DNA of 64,000 nucleotides, from assembly GCA_015064745.1 (NCBI GenBank), contig SVRR01000003.1, forward strand, positions 28,799 to 92,798, read 5' to 3'. Below the pieces are notes generated by a model, which was not told the DNA's origin, did not search any database, and saw nothing but the letters and a program-made list of their open reading frames with translations. Source of the stretch: Oscillospiraceae bacterium. Lineage in GTDB: Bacteria > Bacillota > Clostridia > Oscillospirales > CAG-272. The translations under genes were made by a program, and so were the position numbers. Below, one piece after another: positions 55,104 through 62,798 of the stretch. Every line of letters starts with the position of its first letter. Positions within the stretch are counted from its first letter, which is position 1.

Positions 55104-56109
55104 GCTTTTTTCCTTTCCAAACCTCAGGGATAAAGAGCGTACGGTAAGTGGCTATGGCATATTGGTCGGTCATACCGGAAATATAGTCACAAACCATGCG
55201 CGAGACTCCCTCGGTTTCCAAGTGGTCGCGGTAAAAGGGGGGCATCTCTTCGGGATGCGCCGCATAGTATTCGTACAGGCGGCAAAGCAGCTCGACCGCT
55301 TTTTTCTCCTCGGTCTTTGCGGGAGAATTTTTATAAACGTGGGTAAAGAGGAAACGACGCATCTCCTCCATCGCCTCGCCGATCTCGGAGGTCATACCGA
55401 TTTCCGGCTGATCCACACTCGCCTCGATCACGGCATTGACCATCGTATCTACTCTGTCGCTATACTCTCCTGCAAAAAAGGGGGCAAGCGGTCGGGGAAT
55501 ATCATTTTTCGACAAAATGCCCGCAAAAAAAGCGTCGTCAAGATCGTGGTTGATGTAGGCGATACGGTCCGCATATTTAACGACCACACCTTCCAGCGTG
55601 CTTGCCATATGCTCACCCGTATGATTGACGATACCGTCGCGCACCTCATAAGTAAGATTTAAGCCCTTGCCGTTTTTCTCCAAAAAATCGATCACCCGTA
55701 AAGACTGCTCGTAATGGGCAAAGGCAGGGTCAAAGCATAAACGCATCGCTTCCTCGCCCGCATGACCGAAGGGAGTATGCCCAAGGTCGTGCCCCATGGC
55801 GATTGCCTCGGTGAGGTCTTCGTTCAAGCGCAAGGCGCGCGCGATGCTTCTCGCGATCTGCGTGACTTCAAGCGTATGCGTCATGCGCGTGCGGAACTGC
55901 TCGTCCATCGGCGCGAAAAAGACCTGCGTTTTGTGCATCAAACGGCGAAAGGATTTGCAGTGAATGATGCGGTCGCGGTCACGCTGGAACTCGGTGCGAT
56001 AAGGAGACGGCGCAGAAGACAGGCGGCGTCCCTTGGTCTCGGCAGTCAAAAAAGCAAAAGGAGAAAGCACCTCTTTTTCCCGTTTCAAAAACAATTCGGC
56101 GGTATTCAT
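55096..56109 (-). CDS. dgt: dGTPase-like HD-domain nucleotide triphosphohydrolase
   Basis: A 337-residue HD-family protein of the deoxyguanosinetriphosphate triphosphohydrolase-like group. Metal ligands are visible as THTLEVTQI and MGHDLGHTPFGHAGE; the start has the YRTEFQRDRDRIIHCKSFRRL segment typical of the family. It hydrolyses dNTPs to nucleosides and triphosphate and may balance dNTP pools for the adjacent primase. Order dgt-dnaG-rpoD is common in Firmicutes. Confidence 0.94.
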   Translation of the reverse strand: MNTAELFLKREKEVLSPFAFLTAETKGRRLSSAPSPYRTEFQRDRDRIIHCKSFRRLMHKTQVFFAPMDEQFRTRMTHTLEVTQIARSIARALRLNEDLTEAIAMGHDLGHTPFGHAGEEAMRLCFDPAFAHYEQSLRVIDFLEKNGKGLNLTYEVRDGIVNHTGEHMASTLEGVVVKYADRIAYINHDLDDAFFAGILSKNDIPRPLAPFFAGEYSDRVDTMVNAVIEASVDQPEIGMTSEIGEAMEEMRRFLFTHVYKNSPAKTEEKKAVELLCRLYEYYAAHPEEMPPFYRDHLETEGVSRMVCDYISGMTDQYAIATYRTLFIPEVWKGKKHD

Positions 56110-56198
56110 GGGGCATTCTCCTTTTCGTATTTTCGTTTATGCTAATAAGATACGCAAAAATATATGCTTTTACTTTTTTTCTCTGAAAATTTTATTTT

Positions 56199-56825
56199 TT
56201 ATTCATGGTCAAAGATGGGGTCGGATGGAATCAGAACCGCTCTCGCGGCTGTCGCCTCGGTCACAAAGCGCGCAAAGTCGGGATAATCCTCCTCCGGCAT
56301 GGAAAGGGAAAGAGAAACCTCGTCCGTATAAGCGGTATCGCGGATGCGTACTGCCCGCCTTTCAAGCTCGGGAAGCAGCTTGTTATAGTCGGTATAGGAA
56401 ACGGAGAGCGCTATGGGACGATAGGTACGGTAGGTGCGCGTTCCCGCTTCCTTGACAGCGCCTGACGCTGCGGCGGTATAAGCGCGTACAAGCCCGCCCG
56501 CACCGAGAAGGGTGCCGCCAAAATAGCGGGTCACGACGATGACGGCATCGGTAAAGCCGCCCTTGCGCAAAACGTCAAGCACGGGCATACCTGCCGTACC
56601 TTGCGGCTCATGGTCGTCACTATATCTGTTTTTAGAGTTTTCACGGAGCAGATACGCATATACGTGATGTCGGGCATCGGGATATTTCGCCTTGACCGAG
56701 GCGATAAAGGCAAGTGCATCCTCCTCGGTGGAAACGGGCGATGCGTCTCCGATAAAAACCGACTTTTTTTCCTCGTAGGTGTAGCTTGCGCGTCCTTCGA
56801 GCGTGGTATAAACGGCGTCCTTCAT
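56199..56825 (-). CDS. yigZ: YigZ/IMPACT family protein
   Basis: A 208-residue protein with the family signature YSDDHEPQGTAGMPVLDVL (key DDHEPxGTAG) and TRYFGGTLLGAGGLVRAY; the C-terminal 65 residues form the UPF0029-type domain. Related to eukaryotic IMPACT; the bacterial role is not known with certainty. Its start codon overlaps the stop of hflX (TGATG), so both are coupled. The 90-nt gap to dgt shows no clear promoter. Confidence 0.94.
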   Translation of the reverse strand: MKDAVYTTLEGRASYTYEEKKSVFIGDASPVSTEEDALAFIASVKAKYPDARHHVYAYLLRENSKNRYSDDHEPQGTAGMPVLDVLRKGGFTDAVIVVTRYFGGTLLGAGGLVRAYTAAASGAVKEAGTRTYRTYRPIALSVSYTDYNKLLPELERRAVRIRDTAYTDEVSLSLSMPEEDYPDFARFVTEATAARAVLIPSDPIFDHE

Positions 56826-58096
56826 CAGCGCATCTCCTTTACGATATATTTTCCGTATTTGCCAAATGCTTTTTGATCCAAAACGGCAGTAACGGAGATG
56901 CCATTCTCTTCGTATGCGACGTTTTCCACCGTCCCCGCGCCGTAAATGGCGTTCAAAAGTCCGCTTTCGCTGTAAGGAAGGGTCAAAAGGACGCGATGCT
57001 TTCCCTCGCGCAAAAGGCGTTCCACGGAGGAAAGAAGCTTATCTATGCCCTCGCCCGTTTTTGCAGAAATATATACGGTATCCTCAGGCACAAAGGCATC
57101 ATGGGGAACAGGATCGCTTGCCGCGTCGCATTTGTTGTAAACGAAAAGGGTAGGCTTCCCTTCCGCGCCAAGCGAACGCAAGGTTTCAAGCGTTACGGAA
57201 ACCTGCTCTTCTCTTTCTTCGTCCGAATAATCGGCAAGCAAAAGGAGCACGTCCGCAAGCGCCGCCTCTTCCAGCGTGGAATGAAATGCCTCGATAAGAT
57301 GGTGCGGAAGCCCGCGTATCAAGCCGACGGTATCGGTCAAGAGAACCTCTTCGCCCTCGGGAAGTGTCAGCTTTCTCGTCGTTGGATCAAGCGTCGCGAA
57401 AAGCTTGTCCTCGGAAAGCACGCCCGCATCGGTCAAGGCGTTTAAAAGGGTGCTCTTTCCCGCGTTGGTATAGCCGACGATGGCAATCTTGGGAATGCCC
57501 GAACGCTCACGGGCAGCACGCATGGTGGCACGGTTCTTTTCCATTTCCTTTAAGGCGGCACCGAGAGCGTCAATGCGGTGGCGGATATGGCGGCGATCCT
57601 CCTCCAGCTTGGATTCACCGGGACCTCTTGTGCCGATGGTTCCGCCAAGGCGCGAAAGCTCACGCCCTCTGCCCGTCAGACGGGGGGCGGTATAGCGAAG
57701 CTGGGCAAGCTCCACTTGCAGCTTTCCCTCGCCGCTTCTCGCGTGCAGTGCAAAAATGTCAAGAATGAGCATGCTGCGGTCAAGCACCAGCACCTCCGTG
57801 TCCATTCCGTCCTCTAAATTTCGGATCTGAGAGGGAGAAAGCTCCATATCAAACACGGCAAGGGTGATGCCTTGATTTTTGCAAAGCTCGGCAATCTCCG
57901 ACACCTTACCGCTTCCAATGACCGTGGCAGGATGAAAAACGGGCTTTAACTGTATCACGCGCGCGGCTTCTTCGCCGCCTGCCGTATCGAGCAGTCTTGC
58001 CAGCTCGTCAAGACTCCTCTCGCACGCCGATATATCGCGCGACGAGCGCGCGACACTGACGAGCACGGCTTTTTTGTTTTTTACGGATTCTTCCAT
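56825..58096 (-). CDS. hflX: Ribosome-splitting GTPase HflX
   Basis: A 423-residue HflX: N-terminal HflX domain (nucleotide-binding-like, DMELSPSQIRNLE), glycine-rich linker GGTIGTRGPGESKLE, G domain with P-loop GYTNAGKST, DTVGLI and NKCD. It splits stalled or hibernating ribosomes under stress. The ATG at 58096 follows GGGAGAAGG; the earlier in-frame TTG lies inside that site. Coupled to yigZ. Confidence 0.95.
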   Translation of the reverse strand: MEESVKNKKAVLVSVARSSRDISACERSLDELARLLDTAGGEEAARVIQLKPVFHPATVIGSGKVSEIAELCKNQGITLAVFDMELSPSQIRNLEDGMDTEVLVLDRSMLILDIFALHARSGEGKLQVELAQLRYTAPRLTGRGRELSRLGGTIGTRGPGESKLEEDRRHIRHRIDALGAALKEMEKNRATMRAARERSGIPKIAIVGYTNAGKSTLLNALTDAGVLSEDKLFATLDPTTRKLTLPEGEEVLLTDTVGLIRGLPHHLIEAFHSTLEEAALADVLLLLADYSDEEREEQVSVTLETLRSLGAEGKPTLFVYNKCDAASDPVPHDAFVPEDTVYISAKTGEGIDKLLSSVERLLREGKHRVLLTLPYSESGLLNAIYGAGTVENVAYEENGISVTAVLDQKAFGKYGKYIVKEMR

Positions 58097-58120
58097 TCCT
58101 TCTCCCTTCAAAACGTAGAA

Positions 58121-58144
58121 GGGGCTGTACTACGGTACAGCCCC
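58121..58144 (-). terminator. Terminator after rpmE
   Basis: A 10-bp stem GGGGCTGTAC with its complement and a 4-nt loop, followed in minus-strand direction by TTCTACGTTTTG, an imperfect T-tract. It lies between the rpmE stop and the hflX start, so some read-through into hflX is likely. Confidence 0.7.
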
Positions 58145-58165
58145 ACGAAAACAAGTCTACGCAAA

Positions 58166-58369
58166 TTACTTGGTTGCAGCAAGACGCTTCTTGAACTTGT
58201 CAACACGTCCGCCGGCATCAACGAATTTCTGCTTGCCCGTATAGAAAGGATGGCACTTGGAGCAGATTTCCACGTTGAGATCACCGACTACGGAGTGGGT
58301 CTCCAAGGTAGCACCGCAAGCGCAACGAATGACCGCGCTCTTGTATTCGGGATGAATTCCAGCTTTCAT
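58166..58369 (-). CDS. rpmE: Ribosomal protein L31 (zinc-binding form)
   Basis: A 67-residue L31 starting [19 protein letters not shown]. It has the zinc cysteines (CAC near residue 16 and CSKC near 36) and the [18 protein letters not shown] end typical of the family. C+ form, like the L33 at 45365. Own promoter at 58412-58440. Confidence 0.97.
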   Translation of the reverse strand: MKAGIHPEYKSAVIRCACGATLETHSVVGDLNVEICSKCHPFYTGKQKFVDAGGRVDKFKKRLAATK

Positions 58370-58411
58370 TTTTTTACACCTCTTTAAATTGGACTTTTTT
58401 CAATCTTCTGT

Positions 58412-58440
58412 ATTATATCATACTTTTTTTCTTTTTGCAA
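58412..58440 (-). promoter_or_regulatory. Sigma-A promoter of rpmE
   Basis: Minus strand: -35 TTGCAA (58440-58435), 17-bp A-rich spacer, -10 TATAAT (58417-58412), 43 nt before the start codon. Confidence 0.75.
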
Positions 58441-58495
58441 TAGGTTTTACAAACTTTTTCGTATTTTTTATTTACAACTTTTTTCCGTTTTTTAG

Positions 58496-58523
58496 TTGAC
58501 ATTTGTGAAAAAGGTGGTATAAT
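58496..58523 (+). promoter_or_regulatory. Sigma-A promoter of the marR-exporter operon
   Basis: -35 TTGACA (58496-58501), 16-bp spacer, -10 TATAAT (58518-58523), about 44 nt before the marR start. Both hexamers are consensus. Confidence 0.88.
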
Positions 58524-58524
58524 G

Positions 58525-58553
58525 ATTAATGTGTTAATTATTAACCTATTAAT
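58525..58553. promoter_or_regulatory. MarR-type palindromic operator
   Basis: A dyad centred on 58539: core GTTAATTATTAAC (58533-58545, perfect), flanked symmetrically by ATTAAT at 58525-58530 and 58548-58553. It begins right after the -10 box and covers the transcription start, the expected place for an autorepressing MarR protein. Confidence 0.75.
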
Positions 58554-58566
58554 GGAAGGAGAGCCT

Positions 58567-59031
58567 ATGGGAATCGAAAAGGGTACCCTGTACCGTACCT
58601 TTAACCGTGAATTGCGGCATATGCTGCGGGTGCACCATACCGTTTGCGACAGCCGTGTCAAGGCACTTGGCATTCATCCCTCTCAGCATATGCTGCTGAT
58701 GCATCTTGCGGAGAAGAAGGAGATCGCGTCGCAACGGGAGCTTGCCGAGCATATGCACATCAGCCCTGCCGCGCTGGCGGTCTCGCTCGGGAAGCTGGAG
58801 GCGGGCGGCTATATCGAAAGAGAGACGTCGGAAAGCGACAGCCGCGTCAACGTTCTCGCGATCACCGAAAAGGGGCGCGCGCTCGTTTGTGCCTCCAAGC
58901 GCATCTTTGACGGTATTGACGCCGAGACCTTTGCCGGTATTTCGAGCGAAGAGCTTCTTGGGTTTACCGAAACGCTGAAAAAAATGCACGCTAATTTAAA
59001 TAATATGAAGGAAAAGGAGGAGACGGAATGA
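58567..59031 (+). CDS. MarR-family transcriptional regulator
   Basis: A 154-residue winged-helix regulator. The helix-turn-helix region SQRELAEHMHISPAALAVSLGKLEAGG and the wing ERETSESDSRVNVLAITEKG are typical. The ATG at 58567 is preceded by GGAAGGAG at 6 nt. It probably represses its own operon through the palindrome at 58525-58553 until a ligand, likely a drug or substrate of the exporter, is bound. The next gene overlaps its stop (ATGA). Confidence 0.93.
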   Translation: MGIEKGTLYRTFNRELRHMLRVHHTVCDSRVKALGIHPSQHMLLMHLAEKKEIASQRELAEHMHISPAALAVSLGKLEAGGYIERETSESDSRVNVLAITEKGRALVCASKRIFDGIDAETFAGISSEELLGFTETLKKMHANLNNMKEKEETE

Positions 59032-60766
59032 AACGCTACGGAAAATACATCAAGCCTTATCTTCCCTATTTTATTCTTGGACCGCTTTGTATGATCGTTG
59101 AGGTGATTGGCGAGGTCATCATGCCCAAACTTCTTGCCGTCGTCATCAACGCGGGATACGCGGGCGCTCTCACGACAGCATCCTCCCTCGGCGCAATGGG
59201 GCTTATGATCTTAAACGCCGTCGTTATGATGCTGGGCGGTATTGGTGGCGCTTACTTTGCCACCAAGGCATCGGTCAATTTTGCCGCCGACCTGCGCGAC
59301 GATATTTACAGGAAGATCGAAGGCTTTGCCTTCTCCAATATTGACCGATTTTCGACCGGTTCTCTCGTCACCCGATTGACGAACGACGTCACGCAGCTGC
59401 AAAACTTTGTGGCGATGCTCTTACGCATGGCGCTGCGCGCCCCCGGAATGATGATCGCCGCCTTGATCATGGCGATTCTTTTGCGCCCCTCTCTCTCGGT
59501 CGTTTTTGCCGTTTCCATTCCTGTTTTGGGCATCGCCATCGGCGGCATTATCGTCACGGGCTTCAAGCGCTTCGGAAGGATGCAGGCAAAGATCGACGGA
59601 TTAAACGCTACCGTGCAAGAGAACATCACCAACGTTCGCGTGGTCAAATCCTTCGTGCGTGAGGAGCACGAAAAAACAAAGTTTAGCGTTGCCAACCGTG
59701 AGCTGAAAAGCGCGGGTATGAACGCCATAAAGGTAATGATCTTTATGCATCCCGTGATGACGCTCATCATGAATATCACCACCATCGTCGTGATCTGGCT
59801 GGGGGGCGACGCCGTTTTTACGGACGGCATGCTTCCCGGAGACCTTTCGCAGTTCCTCGTCTACGTAACGCAGATCCTCTTCTCTCTCATGATGATTTCC
59901 TTTCTCTTGATGAACGCTTCGCGCGCGCTCGCGTCCTCTCGCCGTATCGGTGAGGTGCTTGACGAGAAGCCCGATTTTTCGGACGATGGGGCGCGTTTCC
60001 CCGATGCCCGCGTAACGAGAGGAGAGGTCACCTTTCAGAACGTTTCCTTCCGTTATTATAAGAATAGCGAGGAGCGCGTGCTCTCGAACGTGAACTTCCA
60101 CATTTCCGCAGGGCAAACGGTAGGCATTATCGGCTCCACGGGCTGCGGCAAGACCACACTCGTTTCCCTGATACCGCGTCTTTAGAGGTGGACGAGGGAG
60201 AGGTGCTTGTTGACGGCATCGACGTACGCGACTATTCCCTCTCGCATTTGCGCGACGGGGTTGGTGTGGTGCTTCAAAAGAACACCCTGTTTTCGGGTAC
60301 GATTCGCGAAAACCTTTTGTGGGGCGACGAAAACGCCTCCGAGGAAGAGATGAAGGCGGCGTGTCACGCGGCGCAGGCGGATAAGTTTATCGACACCTTC
60401 CCCCTAGGGTACGATACACCGCTGGAGCAAGGCGGCACCAACCTCTCGGGCGGACAAAAGCAACGTCTTTGCATTGCGCGCGCCCTCTTGAAGCATCCGC
60501 GCGTTTTGATCCTCGACGACTCCACGAGCGCCGTCGATACGGCGACGGAGGCACATATCCGCCGCGCCTTCCGTGAGGAACTGGCGGACGCCACCAAGAT
60601 CATCATCGCGCAACGCATTTCCTCGGTGAAGGATGCGGACGTCATTATCGTTATGAATGACGGTGCCGTGACAGGGATCGGAACTCACGGGGAGCTTCTC
60701 GAAAGCTGCACCGAATACCGCGAGATCTACGAATCCCAAGCAGACATGAGAAGGGAGGGAGCATAA
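59028..60766 (+). pseudogene. ABC exporter subunit 1 (degenerate NBD), one frameshift
   Basis: A half-size exporter, membrane domain plus ATPase, about 579 residues if read through. The first frame runs 59028-60187 with the transmembrane domain and Walker A GSTGCGKTT, then meets a TAG created by loss of one base at 60184/60185 (TA[N]GAG). The second frame continues without gap: Q-loop VLQKNTLF, LSGGQKQR and Walker B LILDDS. Asp replaces the catalytic Glu and the switch reads IIAQR with Gln for His: a naturally degenerate site as in heterodimeric exporters. Sequence on both sides is intact, so an assembly error is the simpler reading. Confidence 0.85.
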
Positions 60767-62736
60767 TGGCACGCTCACTGGAACAGCTGCAAAAGCAGTA
60801 CAACCAAAAAGCCAAGGATCAGCGCGGCGGTCCTCGCGGAGGCGGCGGTCCTCGCGGAGGTCCTCCCGGCATGCGCGCGCATGGAAAGCCGAAAAACACG
60901 CGCGCGGCGATCGCGCGGCTTTGGCGATACGTCTCGGTCCATAAGCTTCGTCTTTTACTCGTTCTCTTCTGTATGCTTTTATCCACCGTCGCTTCCCTGC
61001 TCGGCGGATACCTGATCGCTCCTATTATCAACCGACTCACCCTTGCCGTTAAGCCGGGCGCCGTTTTAAATCCGAGCCTTGCGGAACGGATCGCCGACCG
61101 CGTGATCGAGAGGCTGACGTCTCCCTTTATCGCTTTGTTTGAAAATGCCGCATTCGGCGCTGTGCTCACCTATATTTTTACCGCCATTCTCATTTTGGGC
61201 TGCATTTATCTTGTGGGCGTTGCGGCAACCTATTTGCAAAGCCGACTAATGCTTACCGTGTCGCAAAGCGCCGTAGAGCGCATTCGCGCGGATCTGTTTG
61301 AAAAAATGCAAAACCTGCCCGTCCGTTACTTTGACGCGCACCCGACGGGCGAGCTAATGAGCCGTTACACCAACGACATCGACAACATCGACGTGATGCT
61401 CAACAACTCGCTGACCTCTATTATTTCGGGCATGATCACCCTCGTCGGCACCTTCATCTTCATGCTGACGACCAATCCCATCCTCACCCTCGTTACCGTG
61501 CTTTTTATTCCGATCTTTTTAAAGCTTGGGGGCATCATTGCCAAGCGCTCCTCGCGCTATTACAGCGGTCAGCAGGCAGCCCTCGGCGCTGTCAACGGCT
61601 ATATGGAGGAAACCATTACGGGGCAAAAGGTGGTCAAGGTGTTTGGGCACGAGGAATGCTGTATCGACGAATTTAAGCTCCTTAACAGCGATCTGCGTGA
61701 AAAGCAGATGAACGCGCAGTTCTGGGGCGGCATCATGGGCCCCATTATGGGCAACACCTCTCAGATCTCCTACGGCATCACCGTAGGTGTCGGCGGAATT
61801 TTGATGGTAACGAGCGGCTTTACCCCCGGTGCGCTTACCGTGTTCGCGGGATATTCCAGACAGTTCGCTATGCCGATCAACACCCTCTCTCAGCAGGTGT
61901 CTACCATCTTTGCCGCCCTTGCGGGCGCGGAGCGCGTGTTCGGCGTAATGGACGAAGCTCCCGAAGCGCCCGACGCGCCCGATGCCGTCAGCGCAAAGAG
62001 CATCACGGGGGATATCCGCTTTGAAGGCGTTTCCTTCGGCTACACACCCGAGAAAACCGTTTTGAAGAACATTTCGCTTTATGCGCATCCCGGTCAAAAG
62101 ATCGCCTTTGTCGGCTCTACGGGTGCGGGGAAAACGACGGTTACCAACCTACTCTCCCGCTTCTACGATACGAGGGAGGGGAGCATCACCATTGACGGCA
62201 TTCCCCTTGAAAAATACAAGCGCGACGAGCTTCGCTCTTCCATCGCTATGGTGCTTCAAGACACCCATCTCTTTACGGGAACGGTGATGGAAAACATTCG
62301 CTACGGCAGACCCGACGCTACGGATGAAGAAGTCATTGCCGCCGCAAAGACCGCCTCGGCACACAGCTTTATCATGCGCCTTGAAAAGGGATACGACACC
62401 ATGCTCGCGGGTGATGGCGCCAACCTTTCGGGCGGACAAAGGCAGTTGCTTAGCATCGCGCGCGCCGCGCTCTCCCATGCCCCCATCTTAGTGCTTGACG
62501 AAGCGACAAGCTCGGTCGACACCCGTACCGAACGGCATATTGAGCACGGCATGGACCGTTTGATGAAAAACCGTACGACCTTCGTAATCGCGCACCGCCT
62601 TTCCACGGTCAGAAACGCCAACGCCATTCTCGTGCTTGAAAACGGCGAGATCATTGAAAGAGGAACGCACGAGGAGCTTCTTTCTCTCGGCGGAAGGTAC
62701 TACGAGCTGTATACCGGCAAAAGAGAGCTTGCGTGA
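60766..62736 (+). CDS. ABC exporter subunit 2 (catalytic NBD)
   Basis: A 656-residue half transporter. The N-terminus has an unusual Gly/Arg/Pro-rich stretch (residues 17-40, repeats of GGPRGG). Six transmembrane helices follow, then an ATPase domain with Walker A GSTGAGKTT, Q-loop, LSGGQRQL, Walker B LVLDEATS with catalytic Glu, and switch IAHRLST. It pairs with the degenerate subunit encoded upstream, whose stop it overlaps (TAATG), to form a LmrCD/BmrCD-type multidrug exporter. The substrate is not predictable. Confidence 0.93.
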   Translation: MARSLEQLQKQYNQKAKDQRGGPRGGGGPRGGPPGMRAHGKPKNTRAAIARLWRYVSVHKLRLLLVLFCMLLSTVASLLGGYLIAPIINRLTLAVKPGAVLNPSLAERIADRVIERLTSPFIALFENAAFGAVLTYIFTAILILGCIYLVGVAATYLQSRLMLTVSQSAVERIRADLFEKMQNLPVRYFDAHPTGELMSRYTNDIDNIDVMLNNSLTSIISGMITLVGTFIFMLTTNPILTLVTVLFIPIFLKLGGIIAKRSSRYYSGQQAALGAVNGYMEETITGQKVVKVFGHEECCIDEFKLLNSDLREKQMNAQFWGGIMGPIMGNTSQISYGITVGVGGILMVTSGFTPGALTVFAGYSRQFAMPINTLSQQVSTIFAALAGAERVFGVMDEAPEAPDAPDAVSAKSITGDIRFEGVSFGYTPEKTVLKNISLYAHPGQKIAFVGSTGAGKTTVTNLLSRFYDTREGSITIDGIPLEKYKRDELRSSIAMVLQDTHLFTGTVMENIRYGRPDATDEEVIAAAKTASAHSFIMRLEKGYDTMLAGDGANLSGGQRQLLSIARAALSHAPILVLDEATSSVDTRTERHIEHGMDRLMKNRTTFVIAHRLSTVRNANAILVLENGEIIERGTHEELLSLGGRYYELYTGKRELA

Positions 62737-62746
62737 CTGCATTATA

Positions 62747-62784
62747 AAAAAAATCCGATTTCCCTAAGGAAATCGGATTTTTTG
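62747..62784. terminator. Bidirectional terminator after the exporter operon
   Basis: A 13-bp stem AAATCCGATTTCC with complement and a CTAA loop (62751-62780), with A-run before and T-run after. Ends the exporter operon (+) and the gene at 62799 (-). Confidence 0.9.
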
Positions 62785-62798
62785 TTTAGGTTTTTGCG

